A DNA stretch of 64,000 nt from Micromonospora mirobrigensis (GTDB taxonomy: Bacteria; Actinomycetota; Actinomycetes; Mycobacteriales; Micromonosporaceae), in the NCBI RefSeq assembly GCF_900091555.1, contig NZ_FMCX01000009.1:62001-126000 (forward strand), in the 5' to 3' direction. Positions 17,954 through 26,544 of this stretch are shown in pieces. Positions within the stretch are counted from its first letter, which is position 1, and the number at the start of each line of letters is the position of its first letter. A program made the translations under genes and the position numbers. The notes beneath the pieces were generated by a model. The model was given only the letters and a program-made list of their open reading frames with translations, did no database searches and had not been told where the DNA came from.

Positions 17954-19273
17954 GTGACCGTCGCCCCCACCCAACCCGTCGCCGGCCCGGACCGTTGGCG
18001 GCGGCTCGATTCCGCTGGCGGCGGTCTCGCCCTCGACCTCACTCTCTACGCGGTCTCCGCCGCCTTCGCCGCGGTCACCGCCGCGACCTCCACGCTCCCG
18101 CCGCACCGGGCCTGGGGCGCCGTCGCCACCGCCGGCTACCTGGTCGTGGCGCTGGTCGCCGCCGGTCAACTGCTGCTCCACCGGCGCCACCCCGGGTCGC
18201 CACCGGTCGGCGGCCGGGCCCGTTGGGCGGTCACCGCAGTCGCCTGGGCGGCCACCGCCCTGCTGCCCCTGGTCGTGCAGAGCGTCCAACGGGCCGCCGG
18301 GCGCACCGACCGCGCACAGGAGGAGGTGCTGGTCGTCGAGCACGCCGGCGACCGGCTCACCACGCACGGCACTCCCTACCTCGGGCACGACGCCATCGCC
18401 GCGCTCCCCGCCGACGAACGGCTCCTCGGCTACACGCCCTACCAGCCGGGCATGGCCCTGTTCGGGCTGCCCCGGGCCGCCGTCGACGCCTGGTGGACCG
18501 ACTCGCGGGTCTGGTTCGCACTGGTCACGGCCGTGGTCCTCGCCCTGGCGGTGGTCATCCTGAGACACACCGGCCGACCGGTGGACCGGCCCGGCGGCGA
18601 CCTGCTGCTGCGCGGGGTGCAGGCCGCAACCGTCCTGCCGATCTGCGCGCTCACCCTTGCCACCGGCGGCGACGACCTGCCCGTCCTCGCGCTCTGCCTG
18701 CTGGCCCTGGCCTACGCCGCCACCGGCCGGCCCGGCGCGGCCGGCGTGGCCGTCGGTGTGGCCGGCGCCCTGAAGCTCTTCGCCTGGCCGGTCGCCGTGG
18801 TCCTGCTCTGCTGGGCCGCCACCCGCCGATCCGCCGGCCGGTTCACCGTCGGCGCCCTCGGCCTGCCGCTGATCGCCCTGGTCCCGCCCCTGCTCGTCGA
18901 CCGCGACGCCCTGGTGGAGAACGTGCTCCGCTTCCCCCTCGGCCACGGTCTGGTGACCAGCCCCGCCGCCTCCCCCTTCCCCGGCCACCTGATCGCCAGC
19001 GCGCTGCCCGCCGGCCGGGTCGTCGCCGCGGTGCTGCTGGTCGCCGCCGGAGCGGCCATCGCCGTCCGGCTCGTCCGCCGCCCGCCCCGCACGGCCACGG
19101 CCGCCGCCCTCATCTGCGGGTACGGTCTGCTCGCCGCGATCCTGCTGATGCCCTCCACGCGATTCGGCTACCTGCTCTATCCGCTCGCCCTGCTGGCCTG
19201 GGCACCCGCCCTGGCCCGCGAGCCGGCCGCCGGTTCCCCCGACTCGGAGGCACGCAGCGGCCACAGGGCGTAG
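17954..19273 (+). CDS. GT87-like polytopic membrane protein
   Basis: This protein of about 439 residues and roughly eleven helices resembles DUF2029/GT87 glycosyltransferases: an extracytoplasmic loop with YTPYQPGMALFGLPRAAVDAW after the first helices, a later AGALKLFAWPVAVVLLCWAA segment, and FPLGHGLVTSPAASPFPGHL. It probably uses a lipid-linked sugar, though catalytic residues are less clear than in the copy at 7159. GTG at 17954 is used; GTG at 17921 is a possible longer start. The next gene lies 10 bases downstream, so the two may be co-transcribed. Confidence 0.7.
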   Translation: MTVAPTQPVAGPDRWRRLDSAGGGLALDLTLYAVSAAFAAVTAATSTLPPHRAWGAVATAGYLVVALVAAGQLLLHRRHPGSPPVGGRARWAVTAVAWAATALLPLVVQSVQRAAGRTDRAQEEVLVVEHAGDRLTTHGTPYLGHDAIAALPADERLLGYTPYQPGMALFGLPRAAVDAWWTDSRVWFALVTAVVLALAVVILRHTGRPVDRPGGDLLLRGVQAATVLPICALTLATGGDDLPVLALCLLALAYAATGRPGAAGVAVGVAGALKLFAWPVAVVLLCWAATRRSAGRFTVGALGLPLIALVPPLLVDRDALVENVLRFPLGHGLVTSPAASPFPGHLIASALPAGRVVAAVLLVAAGAAIAVRLVRRPPRTATAAALICGYGLLAAILLMPSTRFGYLLYPLALLAWAPALAREPAAGSPDSEARSGHRA

Positions 19274-19283
19274 ACCTGGAGAC

Positions 19284-19916
19284 ATGAGCACCTACCGCGA
19301 TCGTGAGGACGCCGGCAACCAGCTCGCCGACCGGCTCACCGCCCTCACCGGGCAGTCCGACGTCATCGTGCTCGGCCTGGTCCGCGGCGGCGTACCCGTC
19401 GCCCGGGTGGTGGCCGAGCGGCTCGGTGCCCCGCTCGACATCCTCGTCGTCCGCAAACTGGGCATGCCCTGGGCGCCCGAGGTGGCCTTCGGCGCACTCG
19501 GCCCCGGTGGCGTACGCGTCCTCAACGACCTGGTCGCCGCCCGGCTCGACGCCGACACCATCGCCGACGTGCAGCGCCGCGAGCAGGCCGAGCTGGACCG
19601 CCGTGAGGCGCGCTACCGGGCCGGCCGCCCACCCCTCGACCTCACCGGCCGCACCGCCGTCATCGTCGACGACGGGCTCGCCACCGGCGCCACCGCCCGC
19701 GCTGCCGTCGAGGTGGCCCGGCAACTCGGCGCCCACCGGGTCATCGTCGCCGTGCCGGTCGGCGCCCAGGAGGCGTACGAGATGCTCGCCGCCGAGGCCG
19801 ACCAGGTCGTCTGCGCCCAAAAGCCCCCCGAGTTCGGCGCGGTCAGCGCCTACTACGACGACTTCCACGAGGTCTCCGACGACGAGGTGACCGACGCGCT
19901 GGCGGCAGTCGGGTGA
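19284..19916 (+). CDS. Phosphoribosyltransferase-domain protein
   Basis: This 210-residue type I phosphoribosyltransferase fold shows the PRPP-binding loop VIVDDGLATGATARAA (about residues 128-143) and the N-terminal segment VIVLGLVRGGVPVARVVAERLGA. DILVVRKLGMPWAPEVAFGAL is typical of the COG1926-type group often found near dormancy or stress genes. The substrate base is unknown, and some members are regulators rather than enzymes. The start is ATG at 19284, with GGAGAC upstream. Confidence 0.87.
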   Translation: MSTYRDREDAGNQLADRLTALTGQSDVIVLGLVRGGVPVARVVAERLGAPLDILVVRKLGMPWAPEVAFGALGPGGVRVLNDLVAARLDADTIADVQRREQAELDRREARYRAGRPPLDLTGRTAVIVDDGLATGATARAAVEVARQLGAHRVIVAVPVGAQEAYEMLAAEADQVVCAQKPPEFGAVSAYYDDFHEVSDDEVTDALAAVG

Positions 19917-19938
19917 CCCGGCCGGGTACCTTCGGATA

Positions 19939-20343
19939 ATGCAGCTCACCTGTCCCAAGTGTCACGGAGACATGCGCCAGTACGAGCGCAGCGGAGTCGT
20001 CATCGACCAGTGCACCGAGTGCCGGGGGATCTTCCTCGACCGCGGTGAACTCGAGAAGCTGTTCGAGGCCGAGGCCAACTGGAACCAGCAGCAGCCCGGC
20101 CAGCCGCCCGCGCAGCCCGCACCCGGCCAGCACACCCACACCCAGGGCGGGTACGCGCCGCCACCGCCGCCGGCACACCAGCCGGGCTACGGGGCGGTGC
20201 CGCCCCCGCCCCCGCCGCCGCCCGGTCACGGCTACCCGCCGCAGCCGGCGTACGGCGGCCACGGGCAGCAGCAGCACTACGGCTACCACGGCCACTACAA
20301 GCGCAAGAAGCACAAGAGCTTCCTCGACGAGATGTTCGGCTGA
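19939..20343 (+). CDS. Zinc-ribbon (zf-TFIIB) protein with proline-rich tail
   Basis: The protein has 134 residues. The N-terminus carries two CxxC pairs, CPKCHGDM and CTECRGIFLDRGELEKLFE, the TFIIB-type zinc ribbon seen in many small bacterial proteins of unknown role. Residues 50-120 are a disordered Pro/Gln/Gly/Tyr/His-rich stretch, followed by a basic YKRKKHKSFLDEMFG end. The zinc ribbon and basic tail suggest nucleic-acid or protein contact, but no function is established. A hairpin follows the stop. Confidence 0.85.
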   Translation: MQLTCPKCHGDMRQYERSGVVIDQCTECRGIFLDRGELEKLFEAEANWNQQQPGQPPAQPAPGQHTHTQGGYAPPPPPAHQPGYGAVPPPPPPPPGHGYPPQPAYGGHGQQQHYGYHGHYKRKKHKSFLDEMFG

Positions 20344-20351
20344 CCACTCCC

Positions 20352-20382
20352 GCGCGGGTCGGGCTCCACGCCCGGCCCGCGC
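20352..20382 (+). terminator. GC-rich hairpin after the zinc-ribbon gene
   Basis: Arms at 20352-20364 and 20370-20382 pair over 13 bases, with one G-U, around a 5-base loop, nine bases after the stop codon. There is no T tract, as is common for actinobacterial terminators. Confidence 0.5.
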
Positions 20383-20480
20383 CCGGCTTGCCGACTCGTG
20401 TCCTGATGGTTGGCGGGCCGACGGCCTCCGCTCGGATCGTCGGCGTGCCGGCCGGGCTCCGCCGTGCGACGCTGCTGCGC

Positions 20481-21170
20481 ATGACGCCGCAGGGGCAGCA
20501 CATCAGGCTGGCACAGGCCTACGACGGGATCATCCGGGTGGTCGCCGACCTCGACGACGCCGACCTGCAACGACCGACCCGCTGTCGGGGCTGGGTCGTC
20601 GCCGACCTGCTGTTCCACCTGCTGTGTGACGCGCAGCGGGCCCTGGTCACCCTGGCCAGCCCCGCCGACGGGCCACCCGACGTCGACGACGTCAGCTACT
20701 GGCGGTCCTTTCCACCCCGCAGCGACGACGGTGCCCGGCACGCCTGGTGGGTCCGCCGGTCGGCCGCCGCCTTCGACCGGCCGAGCGGAATCGTCCGGCT
20801 CTGGACCGACACCGCCCCGGCCGCCGTACGCGCCGCCGCTGCGATCGTGCACGGCCCCGACCCGACGGGCTGCGTCACCACCCAGGGGCACGTGCTGCGA
20901 GTGCCGGACTTCCTGGCCACGCTGACCACCGAGGCGGTCGTGCACCATCTCGACCTGGTGCTCGACCTGCCGGACGCGCCCATGCCCGGGCAGCTGGCCA
21001 CCGCGGTGGCCGTGGCCACCATGGACGGGCTGCTCAGCGACGACGCGGTCCGACCCTGCGGGTGGGACGACGTGGAGTATCTGCTCAAGGCCACTGGGCG
21101 GGAACCGCTCGGCGAGCGGGACCGGGTGGAGTTGGGCGAGGCGGCCGGCTGGTTCCCCCTGCTCGGCTGA
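20481..21170 (+). CDS. DinB/MDMPI-type maleylpyruvate isomerase N-terminal domain protein
   Basis: The protein has about 229 residues and a DinB-like four-helix fold: an opening helix IRLAQAYDGIIRVVADLDDADL, then RPTRCRGWVVADLLFHLLCD with the usual first metal-ligand histidine, and TTEAVVHHLDLVLDLPD with the histidine pair. Mycothiol-dependent enzymes of actinobacteria share this domain, so a thiol-linked isomerase or transferase role is possible. The ATG at 20481 is chosen as the first methionine before the conserved helix; no clear ribosome-binding site is seen. It converges on dnaB with only 5 bases between the stops. Confidence 0.75.
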   Translation: MTPQGQHIRLAQAYDGIIRVVADLDDADLQRPTRCRGWVVADLLFHLLCDAQRALVTLASPADGPPDVDDVSYWRSFPPRSDDGARHAWWVRRSAAAFDRPSGIVRLWTDTAPAAVRAAAAIVHGPDPTGCVTTQGHVLRVPDFLATLTTEAVVHHLDLVLDLPDAPMPGQLATAVAVATMDGLLSDDAVRPCGWDDVEYLLKATGREPLGERDRVELGEAAGWFPLLG

Positions 21171-21175
21171 GCAGG

Positions 21176-23881
21176 TCAGACGATCGCCATGTCAACGAAC
21201 CGGGACAAGTGCAGCTGAGCCGCAACCGTAATGCTATCGGTCGGACCATTTCTGTGCTTAGCAACAATGAAGTCCGCTTCGCCCGCTCTGGGGGATTCCT
21301 TGTCGTAGTAGTCGTCCCGGTGCAGCAGAATCACCACGTCGGCGTCCTGCTCGATCGAGTTGTGGGTGGCGATCCCGTTGGCGATGAAGTTGTGCTTGCC
21401 GAGCACCGTCGCGTCGAAGACGTCCCGCTCGCCCAGGGACTCGATCGAGACGACCTCATCCCAGAAGATGTCGTTCGTGGCGTGCAGGTCAAGGTCAGCT
21501 GCATCGAGTACAGCGGCGATCCGCGCCAAGCGGGACCGGCTGGGCGCGTGCTTCCACAGGGTGCCACCACAGAACTGAGTCCCGATCGCCTTCGCGAACT
21601 CACGATGGCTCATGCCCTGCTCGACGAGAATCTCGCGGACGCGGGTCCACACATCGGTGGGAACGGTATCCACGTTGGTGTTGCTCTCCATCGACTCCAA
21701 GGACGCGAGAAGTGTGGTGCAGTTGCTCCCGCGCTCGCCGTGGACGCCGATCTCCCGCAGGAACCGCAGCTGATCGTCCCGCCCGGAGATGTCGAGGGTG
21801 TACTGCGGCCGGTGACGCTCGACCGGCACGACCTTGAGTCGAGCGGTGATCCCGTATCGGAGCAGGAGTCGGGAGATGTCCTCCAGCATCCGTCGACTGG
21901 TCGACGAGAAGTACACCCGACCGCCCCGACCCGACTTGTTCACACAGACTGAACCGTCCGTGGCCCAGAGATGCCGAAGGAAGATCGTCACCTGCTCCTT
22001 TGGCAAGCTGAAGATGGATTGGGGGAGGAACTTCTCGTGCGACCGCAGGCCAAACAGCCCCAGCCCGTCGAGCCATTCGGCGATCGGATTACGTCGTCCA
22101 CGAGCCAGCCGGTAGGGGGCAGGGAGTCGCAGCGTTGTCACGCGGGCGGCCGCATAGTCATCGCGAATGGGGGTGATCCCCCAGTGCTTCGCGGCCTCGG
22201 TGACGGCCCGCAGGTTCTCCTCGTCGCAACTGGCGTAGCGGATGGGTTGCCGTCGGACGAACGACCCGTCGCCGAGCAGGTGCGCGAGCATCACCACCTC
22301 CGGCTCTGCCCAGGGGCGAACCATCATGGGTGGCGGAATGTGTCTCGGGGTGGCCAGTCGGGCACCTGGCGCCAGCTCCCCGAGCGGAACCCAGCCCCCG
22401 AAGGTCAGGAACGGGTGATTGGCCGTCGCGTCGATCTGCTTGCCGGACGCAAGTGTCATCCGGAAGGTTTCCTTGGTTCCACTGGGGAAGACATGGGTCA
22501 TGGTTCGCGGGGCGTAACGAAGATTCTCGTCGAGCGCCCAGACCGGAATCTCCTTGGCCCCGGTCGCGAGCAGTTCCCCGAGCGTGATCTCCGAGTTGTT
22601 GTCCGCCCGGATCAGCCTCGTCTCCGCAGTAAGGCAGCCAGACTCCCGCAGGTCGGACAGCTGGGGTCGCTTGTCGGTGCGCTGCTCCGGGCCACGGTTC
22701 AGCTGGCTGACCGCGATCACCGGGCACTCGACCTCCTTGGCCAGCAGCTTCAGGCCACGAGACAGGTCGGCGACCTCCTGCTGTCGGCTCTCGGTGCGCT
22801 TCGGCGAGGTCATCAGCTGGAGATAATCGACCACGATCATCTTGAGGTCGTGCTTCTGCTTGAGCCGGCGCGCCTTGGCCCGGATCTCCATCAGGTTCAT
22901 GCTCGGCGTGTCGTCGACGAAGAGCGGCGCTTCGCTGATCTCGCCCATGCATCGGGCCAGCTTGGTCCAGTCGTCGTCGGAGAGCTGACCACTGCGCAGC
23001 ACGTGCAGCGGCACCCGCGCCTCGGCCGAGAGGAGTCGCATGACGATCTCGACCTTGCTCATTTCCAGCGAGAAGATCGCCGCCGCCTGGTTGGCTCTGA
23101 TAGCCGCATTTCGGGCAAAGTCCATACTTGCCGTACTTTTGCCCAAACCAGGCCGGCCCGCCACGATGATCAACTGACCCGGGTGCAGGCCGTTGAGCAG
23201 CCGGTCCAGGTCGGTGAAGCCGGTCGGCACGCCGGTCATCACCCCACCCTGCGCACCGACCGCCTCGATCTCGTCCAGGGTCGGCTGGAGCATGTCCGCC
23301 AGGACGGCGAAGTCCTCGCTGACCCGCTTCTCGGTGATCTCGTAGACCGCCTGCTGGGCCAGGTCGACGACGTCGTCGACGTCCCGACTGCCACCGGCCG
23401 CGGTGCCGTAGCCGAGCTGGACGATCCGGGTGCCGGCCTCGACCAGCCGGCGCAGCACGGCGCGCTCGGCGACGATCCGGGCGTAGTAGGAGGCGTTCGC
23501 CGCGGTCGGCACGGCGGACATGCAGGTGTGCAGGTAGGGCGCGCCGCCGATCCGGGCGAGGTCGCCGGAGTCGGCCAGGGCCGCCGCCACGGTGATCGCG
23601 TCGGCCGGCTCGCCCCGACCGTAGATGTCGAGGATCTTGTCGAAGATGGTGGCGTGCGCCGGCCGGTAGAAGTCGGTGGTCTTCAGGATCTCGACGACGT
23701 CGGCGATGGCGTCCTTGGAGAGCAGCATGCCGCCGAGCACGCACTGCTCGGCGGCGACGTCCTGCGGCGGGGTCTTCTCGAACTGACCTTCACGTGGCTC
23801 GAACTGGCCGTCGCGGGGTGCGGGGGCGGCCGACTGTCCGCCACCCCGGGGCTCCGCCCGCATGTCGTCGGTGACCGACAC
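21176..23881 (-). CDS. dnaB: Replicative DNA helicase DnaB, interrupted by an intein
   Basis: The precursor has 901 residues; the mature helicase would be 475 after splicing. The extein has the N-terminal domain (AAEQCVLGGMLLSKDAIADV), the RecA-like core with Walker A GRPGLGKST (Lys248), MIVVDYLQLM and the SQLNRGPEQR loop. The intein interrupts the conserved LRESG/SIEQDADVV block. DnaB unwinds DNA at the replication fork as a hexamer. The GTG at 23881 has GGAGGGGG directly upstream. A patch at about 23091-23150, coding the P-loop and the next helix, is only 50% G/C by count, with codons such as AAA, AGT, TTT and AGA that are rare in this window. Confidence 0.96.
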   Translation of the reverse strand: MSVTDDMRAEPRGGGQSAAPAPRDGQFEPREGQFEKTPPQDVAAEQCVLGGMLLSKDAIADVVEILKTTDFYRPAHATIFDKILDIYGRGEPADAITVAAALADSGDLARIGGAPYLHTCMSAVPTAANASYYARIVAERAVLRRLVEAGTRIVQLGYGTAAGGSRDVDDVVDLAQQAVYEITEKRVSEDFAVLADMLQPTLDEIEAVGAQGGVMTGVPTGFTDLDRLLNGLHPGQLIIVAGRPGLGKSTASMDFARNAAIRANQAAAIFSLEMSKVEIVMRLLSAEARVPLHVLRSGQLSDDDWTKLARCMGEISEAPLFVDDTPSMNLMEIRAKARRLKQKHDLKMIVVDYLQLMTSPKRTESRQQEVADLSRGLKLLAKEVECPVIAVSQLNRGPEQRTDKRPQLSDLRESGCLTAETRLIRADNNSEITLGELLATGAKEIPVWALDENLRYAPRTMTHVFPSGTKETFRMTLASGKQIDATANHPFLTFGGWVPLGELAPGARLATPRHIPPPMMVRPWAEPEVVMLAHLLGDGSFVRRQPIRYASCDEENLRAVTEAAKHWGITPIRDDYAAARVTTLRLPAPYRLARGRRNPIAEWLDGLGLFGLRSHEKFLPQSIFSLPKEQVTIFLRHLWATDGSVCVNKSGRGGRVYFSSTSRRMLEDISRLLLRYGITARLKVVPVERHRPQYTLDISGRDDQLRFLREIGVHGERGSNCTTLLASLESMESNTNVDTVPTDVWTRVREILVEQGMSHREFAKAIGTQFCGGTLWKHAPSRSRLARIAAVLDAADLDLHATNDIFWDEVVSIESLGERDVFDATVLGKHNFIANGIATHNSIEQDADVVILLHRDDYYDKESPRAGEADFIVAKHRNGPTDSITVAAQLHLSRFVDMAIV
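21359..22636 (-). mobile_element. Full-length DnaB intein with LAGLIDADG homing endonuclease
   Basis: The element encodes 426 residues (precursor 416-841). It starts with Cys1 (CLTAETRL after RESG) and ends NGIATHN before Ser+1 of SIEQ. Block B TANHPFLTFGGWVPL and block F RDVFDATVLGKHNFIANG are intact, so splicing should work. Two LAGLIDADG-type helices, MLAHLLGDGS and FLRHLWATDGSV, each keep their aspartate, so the endonuclease looks active. A helix-turn-helix-like segment (MSHREFAKAIGTQFCGGTLW) lies between the endonuclease and block F. The insertion site matches that of the Synechocystis and Rhodothermus DnaB inteins. The element is mobile by gene conversion only. Confidence 0.95.
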
Positions 23882-24052
23882 GGATCCCCCTCCACTGCAA
23901 CGTCGACTACCAGCTCTACCGCTCGGGTGCGACAACTTCCGATCCGGACCGGTCCGGTCGATCGGGGGCCATCGCGCGACCGGTCGGTGCCCCACGATAC
24001 GGAACCCGAGGTCAGAGCCCAACCACACCGGTGGACGAGCCTCGGGACAACC

Positions 24053-24170
24053 TGTGGATGCCGGTGCACAAGCATGTGCGCAGGATGTGCACAGCTTGTG
24101 GAAAACCTTGGGGGAATTCTGTCCACATCGCCTTTGAGCTGGGAAAACTTGATCCCCACCCTGTGGATGA
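24053..24170. promoter_or_regulatory. Cluster of four DnaA-box-like sites upstream of dnaB
   Basis: In the 397-base gap between dnaB and the next divergent gene, four sites resemble the actinobacterial DnaA box TTRTCCACA (complement TGTGGAYAA): TGTGGATGC at 24053-24061, TGTGGAAAA at 24097-24105, CTGTCCACA at 24119-24127 and TGTGGATGA at 24162-24170. The last three match at eight of nine positions. The local sequence is A/T-richer than its surroundings. DnaA control of dnaB is inferred. Confidence 0.5.
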
Positions 24171-24278
24171 GGATTTTCTGGTGAAGCTGCCCGGCAGGTT
24201 TTCCCGTACTATCTCCTACGATCGGTTACACCTGGACAGCGGATTGCGCTTTCGGTTGAGAAGGGTCACGCTCCGGCC

Positions 24279-25925
24279 GTGAGTTACCGGGACTGGGAGC
24301 GCGGGGAGGGCAGCCCGCGCGCGCGTCAGCCGATCGCCGGCTGGGACGACCCCCGCGAGACGCTCCCGGCCGACCCGTACTCCGTCGACCCGGATGTTCG
24401 CCGCGCTCCGGCCCGACGGCGGGCCCTCGACCGCGGCCCCCGGGAGGCGGTCGATTCCTACCTGCCCCGCTGGGCCGTGGAGTCGGGCATCGCCCATCCG
24501 GACGGCCGCGGGCGGCACGCCGCGCCGGACGACGAGGGTGAGGGCGACGACCGCCCGGCCTCGGGGTCGGGCTGGCACGGCGGATACGACCGCCGCGCGG
24601 AGCCGACCCTGGGAGGGCTGCGGGCGATCGGCGCCGGGCCCGAGTCGGAGCACACCAGCGAGTGGACCTTCGACCGCCCGCAGGAGCAGGGGTACGTCGG
24701 CAGTCGTCGCGCCGAACCGGCCGACGAGCCGGTCTCCGGGGCGGTGCCGACGGCTCGGCCGCGCCGCTCGGCCTCCCGACGTCCACAGGTGACCTGGTCG
24801 GGGGGCGAGGAACCGGACGATCCGGAGCCGGAGCGCCGGACGCGACGGGCCCGGCGCGCCGCGGCGGAGTCCCTGCCGGCCGTCGACCCGTGGAGTCGTA
24901 CCGCCGAGGTGGAGCCGGAGCAGACGGCCGCGGTGGACCCGTGGGACGCGTCGGGCGTACACGCCTGGCAGGGGTCCGACCCGTCCGGCGCGGCCATGCG
25001 CTGGGACCAGGGCGAGCACACCGGTCAGTGGGCGGGCTACGCCGACGCCGGCGAGTCGACCGACGGCTGGGAGTGGGACCGAGCCGGTCGTGGCGTACGG
25101 GCCGACGTTCGGGACCGGGCCGGCCCCGGCCCGGGTGACTGGACGGGCGACGATGCCGGTTCGGGTCGATCGGAAGGGCCGAGGGCGAGCCGTCGGAGTC
25201 AGGCCGGGGAGGAGAGCCGGTCCCTGGAGGCCCGGCGGGACCGCTCGGAGGCGGAGCGGTGGCACCGGACGGACCCGGCGCGGGCGGCGGAGCCGACCAC
25301 CGGTGAGGGCTGGACCTGGCCCGAGCAGCCGGAGGAGTTCTGGACCGGCACCCGGTTGGCCGGTGACGATCCCCGGTGGATGGACCCGCCGTCGTCGGCG
25401 CCCCGGTCGCCGGTGGTGGCGTACACGGCGCCCCGACCGAGGGCCGGTGCGCGACCGACGGCACAGGTCGGTCGGGCCGTCGGGTCGGCGGAGCCCTGGT
25501 CGTTGCGGCAGCGGACGGATCCGGTGGCCGGCGGGGGTTGGGGACGCCGCCTGGAGGACGACCTGTTGGATCCGGATCCCGGTGGTCCGCTGCGTCCGCT
25601 GGTCTACACGGTGGCCTGTTACCTGGTGCCGGCGGTACTGGTCTTCCTCTGGCTGTTGACCCTGGACGGGCAGGCGCCTGCGGGTTGCGTGACCGACATC
25701 AGTGGTGGCGGCTGCGACTCGCCGCAGGCGCATGCCCTCGGGTCGCTGCTGGCGGGCGCGCCGCGCTTCGGGCTGGCGCTGGTGAGCAGCCTGGTCGTGG
25801 CGGTCGTGCTGCGTCGGGTGGGTACGACGTGGCGGTCGGCGACGGTGGCGTTGGCCGCGGCGGTGGTCGGTGGGGGTCTCTCCACGGTGATGATCAGCGC
25901 GGTGACCGGTCAACCGATCGGCTGA
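24279..25925 (+). CDS. Large membrane protein with a disordered cytoplasmic N-terminus
   Basis: The protein has 548 residues. Residues 1 to about 440 are hydrophilic and rich in Arg, Glu, Asp, Gly, Trp and Pro without a recognisable fold. The C-terminal 100 residues hold about three membrane helices (LVYTVACYLVPAVLVFLWLL, GLALVSSLVVAVVLRRVG and ATVALAAAVVGGGLSTVMI) with a small loop carrying two cysteines (GCVTDISGGGCDSPQ). I do not recognise the family. It is divergent from dnaB and shares a terminator with the convergent ribosomal operon. A link to replication or cell division is possible only by position. Confidence 0.7.
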   Translation: MSYRDWERGEGSPRARQPIAGWDDPRETLPADPYSVDPDVRRAPARRRALDRGPREAVDSYLPRWAVESGIAHPDGRGRHAAPDDEGEGDDRPASGSGWHGGYDRRAEPTLGGLRAIGAGPESEHTSEWTFDRPQEQGYVGSRRAEPADEPVSGAVPTARPRRSASRRPQVTWSGGEEPDDPEPERRTRRARRAAAESLPAVDPWSRTAEVEPEQTAAVDPWDASGVHAWQGSDPSGAAMRWDQGEHTGQWAGYADAGESTDGWEWDRAGRGVRADVRDRAGPGPGDWTGDDAGSGRSEGPRASRRSQAGEESRSLEARRDRSEAERWHRTDPARAAEPTTGEGWTWPEQPEEFWTGTRLAGDDPRWMDPPSSAPRSPVVAYTAPRPRAGARPTAQVGRAVGSAEPWSLRQRTDPVAGGGWGRRLEDDLLDPDPGGPLRPLVYTVACYLVPAVLVFLWLLTLDGQAPAGCVTDISGGGCDSPQAHALGSLLAGAPRFGLALVSSLVVAVVLRRVGTTWRSATVALAAAVVGGGLSTVMISAVTGQPIG

Positions 25926-26030
25926 CCGGCCGGTCGCGGCGGGGCGTCGGACCGGCGGGCGAGCGTCCGGGTGCGTCGCCAGCCTGGGTCGGGGCCTCCG
26001 ACCCGGAGCCGGAGATCAGCGCGAAGACGC

Positions 26031-26068
26031 GGAAAGGCCCGCACCGGATCACCGGTGCGGGCCTTTCC
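26031..26068. terminator. Perfect bidirectional hairpin terminator
   Basis: Arms of 17 bases at 26031-26047 and 26052-26068 (GGAAAGGCCCGCACCGG and its complement) enclose ATCA. On either strand the stem ends in CTTTCC. It lies between the convergent membrane-protein gene and rplI and should stop both transcripts. Confidence 0.8.
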
Positions 26069-26083
26069 GTCGTGCGGTGTGGG

Positions 26084-26530
26084 TCAGCCCTGGACGACGT
26101 TGAGGTCGAACTTGGCGGACACCTCGGGGTGCAGCTTGACGCTGACCGGGTAGGTGCCGGTCGACTTGATGTGACCGGGCACCTCCAGCCGGCGGCGGTC
26201 GAGGACCGGGCCACCGGCGGTCTTGACGGCGTCGACGATCTCGGCCGGGGTGACCGAGCCGAAGAGCCGACCACCGTCGCCGGCGCGCACCTTCAGGCTG
26301 ACCTTGAGGCCCTCGAGCTGGGCCTTGACCTCGTTGGCGTGGTCCAGGTCGCGGATCTCGCGGGCCCCACGGGCCCGCTTGATCAGGGTGACCTGCTTCT
26401 CCGCGCCCTTGGTCCAGGCGATGGCGAAGCCCTGCGGCAGCAGGTAGTTACGGCCGTAGCCGTTCTTCACCTCGACGATGTCGCCCGGGGTGCCGAGGCC
26501 GGACACCTCCTGAGTCAGGATGATCTTCAT
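26084..26530 (-). CDS. rplI: Large ribosomal subunit protein bL9
   Basis: The 148-residue bL9 binds 23S rRNA near the L1 stalk. It has the N-terminal domain MKIILTQEVSGLGTPGDIVEV with GYGRNYLLPQGFAIAWT, the long connecting helix and the C-terminal RNA-binding domain (RLFGSVTPAEIVDAV). The ATG at 26530 follows GAGGGGG. It is last in the rpsF-ssb-rpsR-rplI operon, 14 bases after rpsR, with a perfect terminator downstream. Confidence 0.98.
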   Translation of the reverse strand: MKIILTQEVSGLGTPGDIVEVKNGYGRNYLLPQGFAIAWTKGAEKQVTLIKRARGAREIRDLDHANEVKAQLEGLKVSLKVRAGDGGRLFGSVTPAEIVDAVKTAGGPVLDRRRLEVPGHIKSTGTYPVSVKLHPEVSAKFDLNVVQG

Positions 26531-26544
26531 GTCGGTGCCCCCTC

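Noticed and set aside
24053..24170. oriC
   Set aside because: Only four imperfect DnaA boxes are present, with no dnaA, dnaN, rpmH or parAB. Gene order places the origin beyond the right end of the window.
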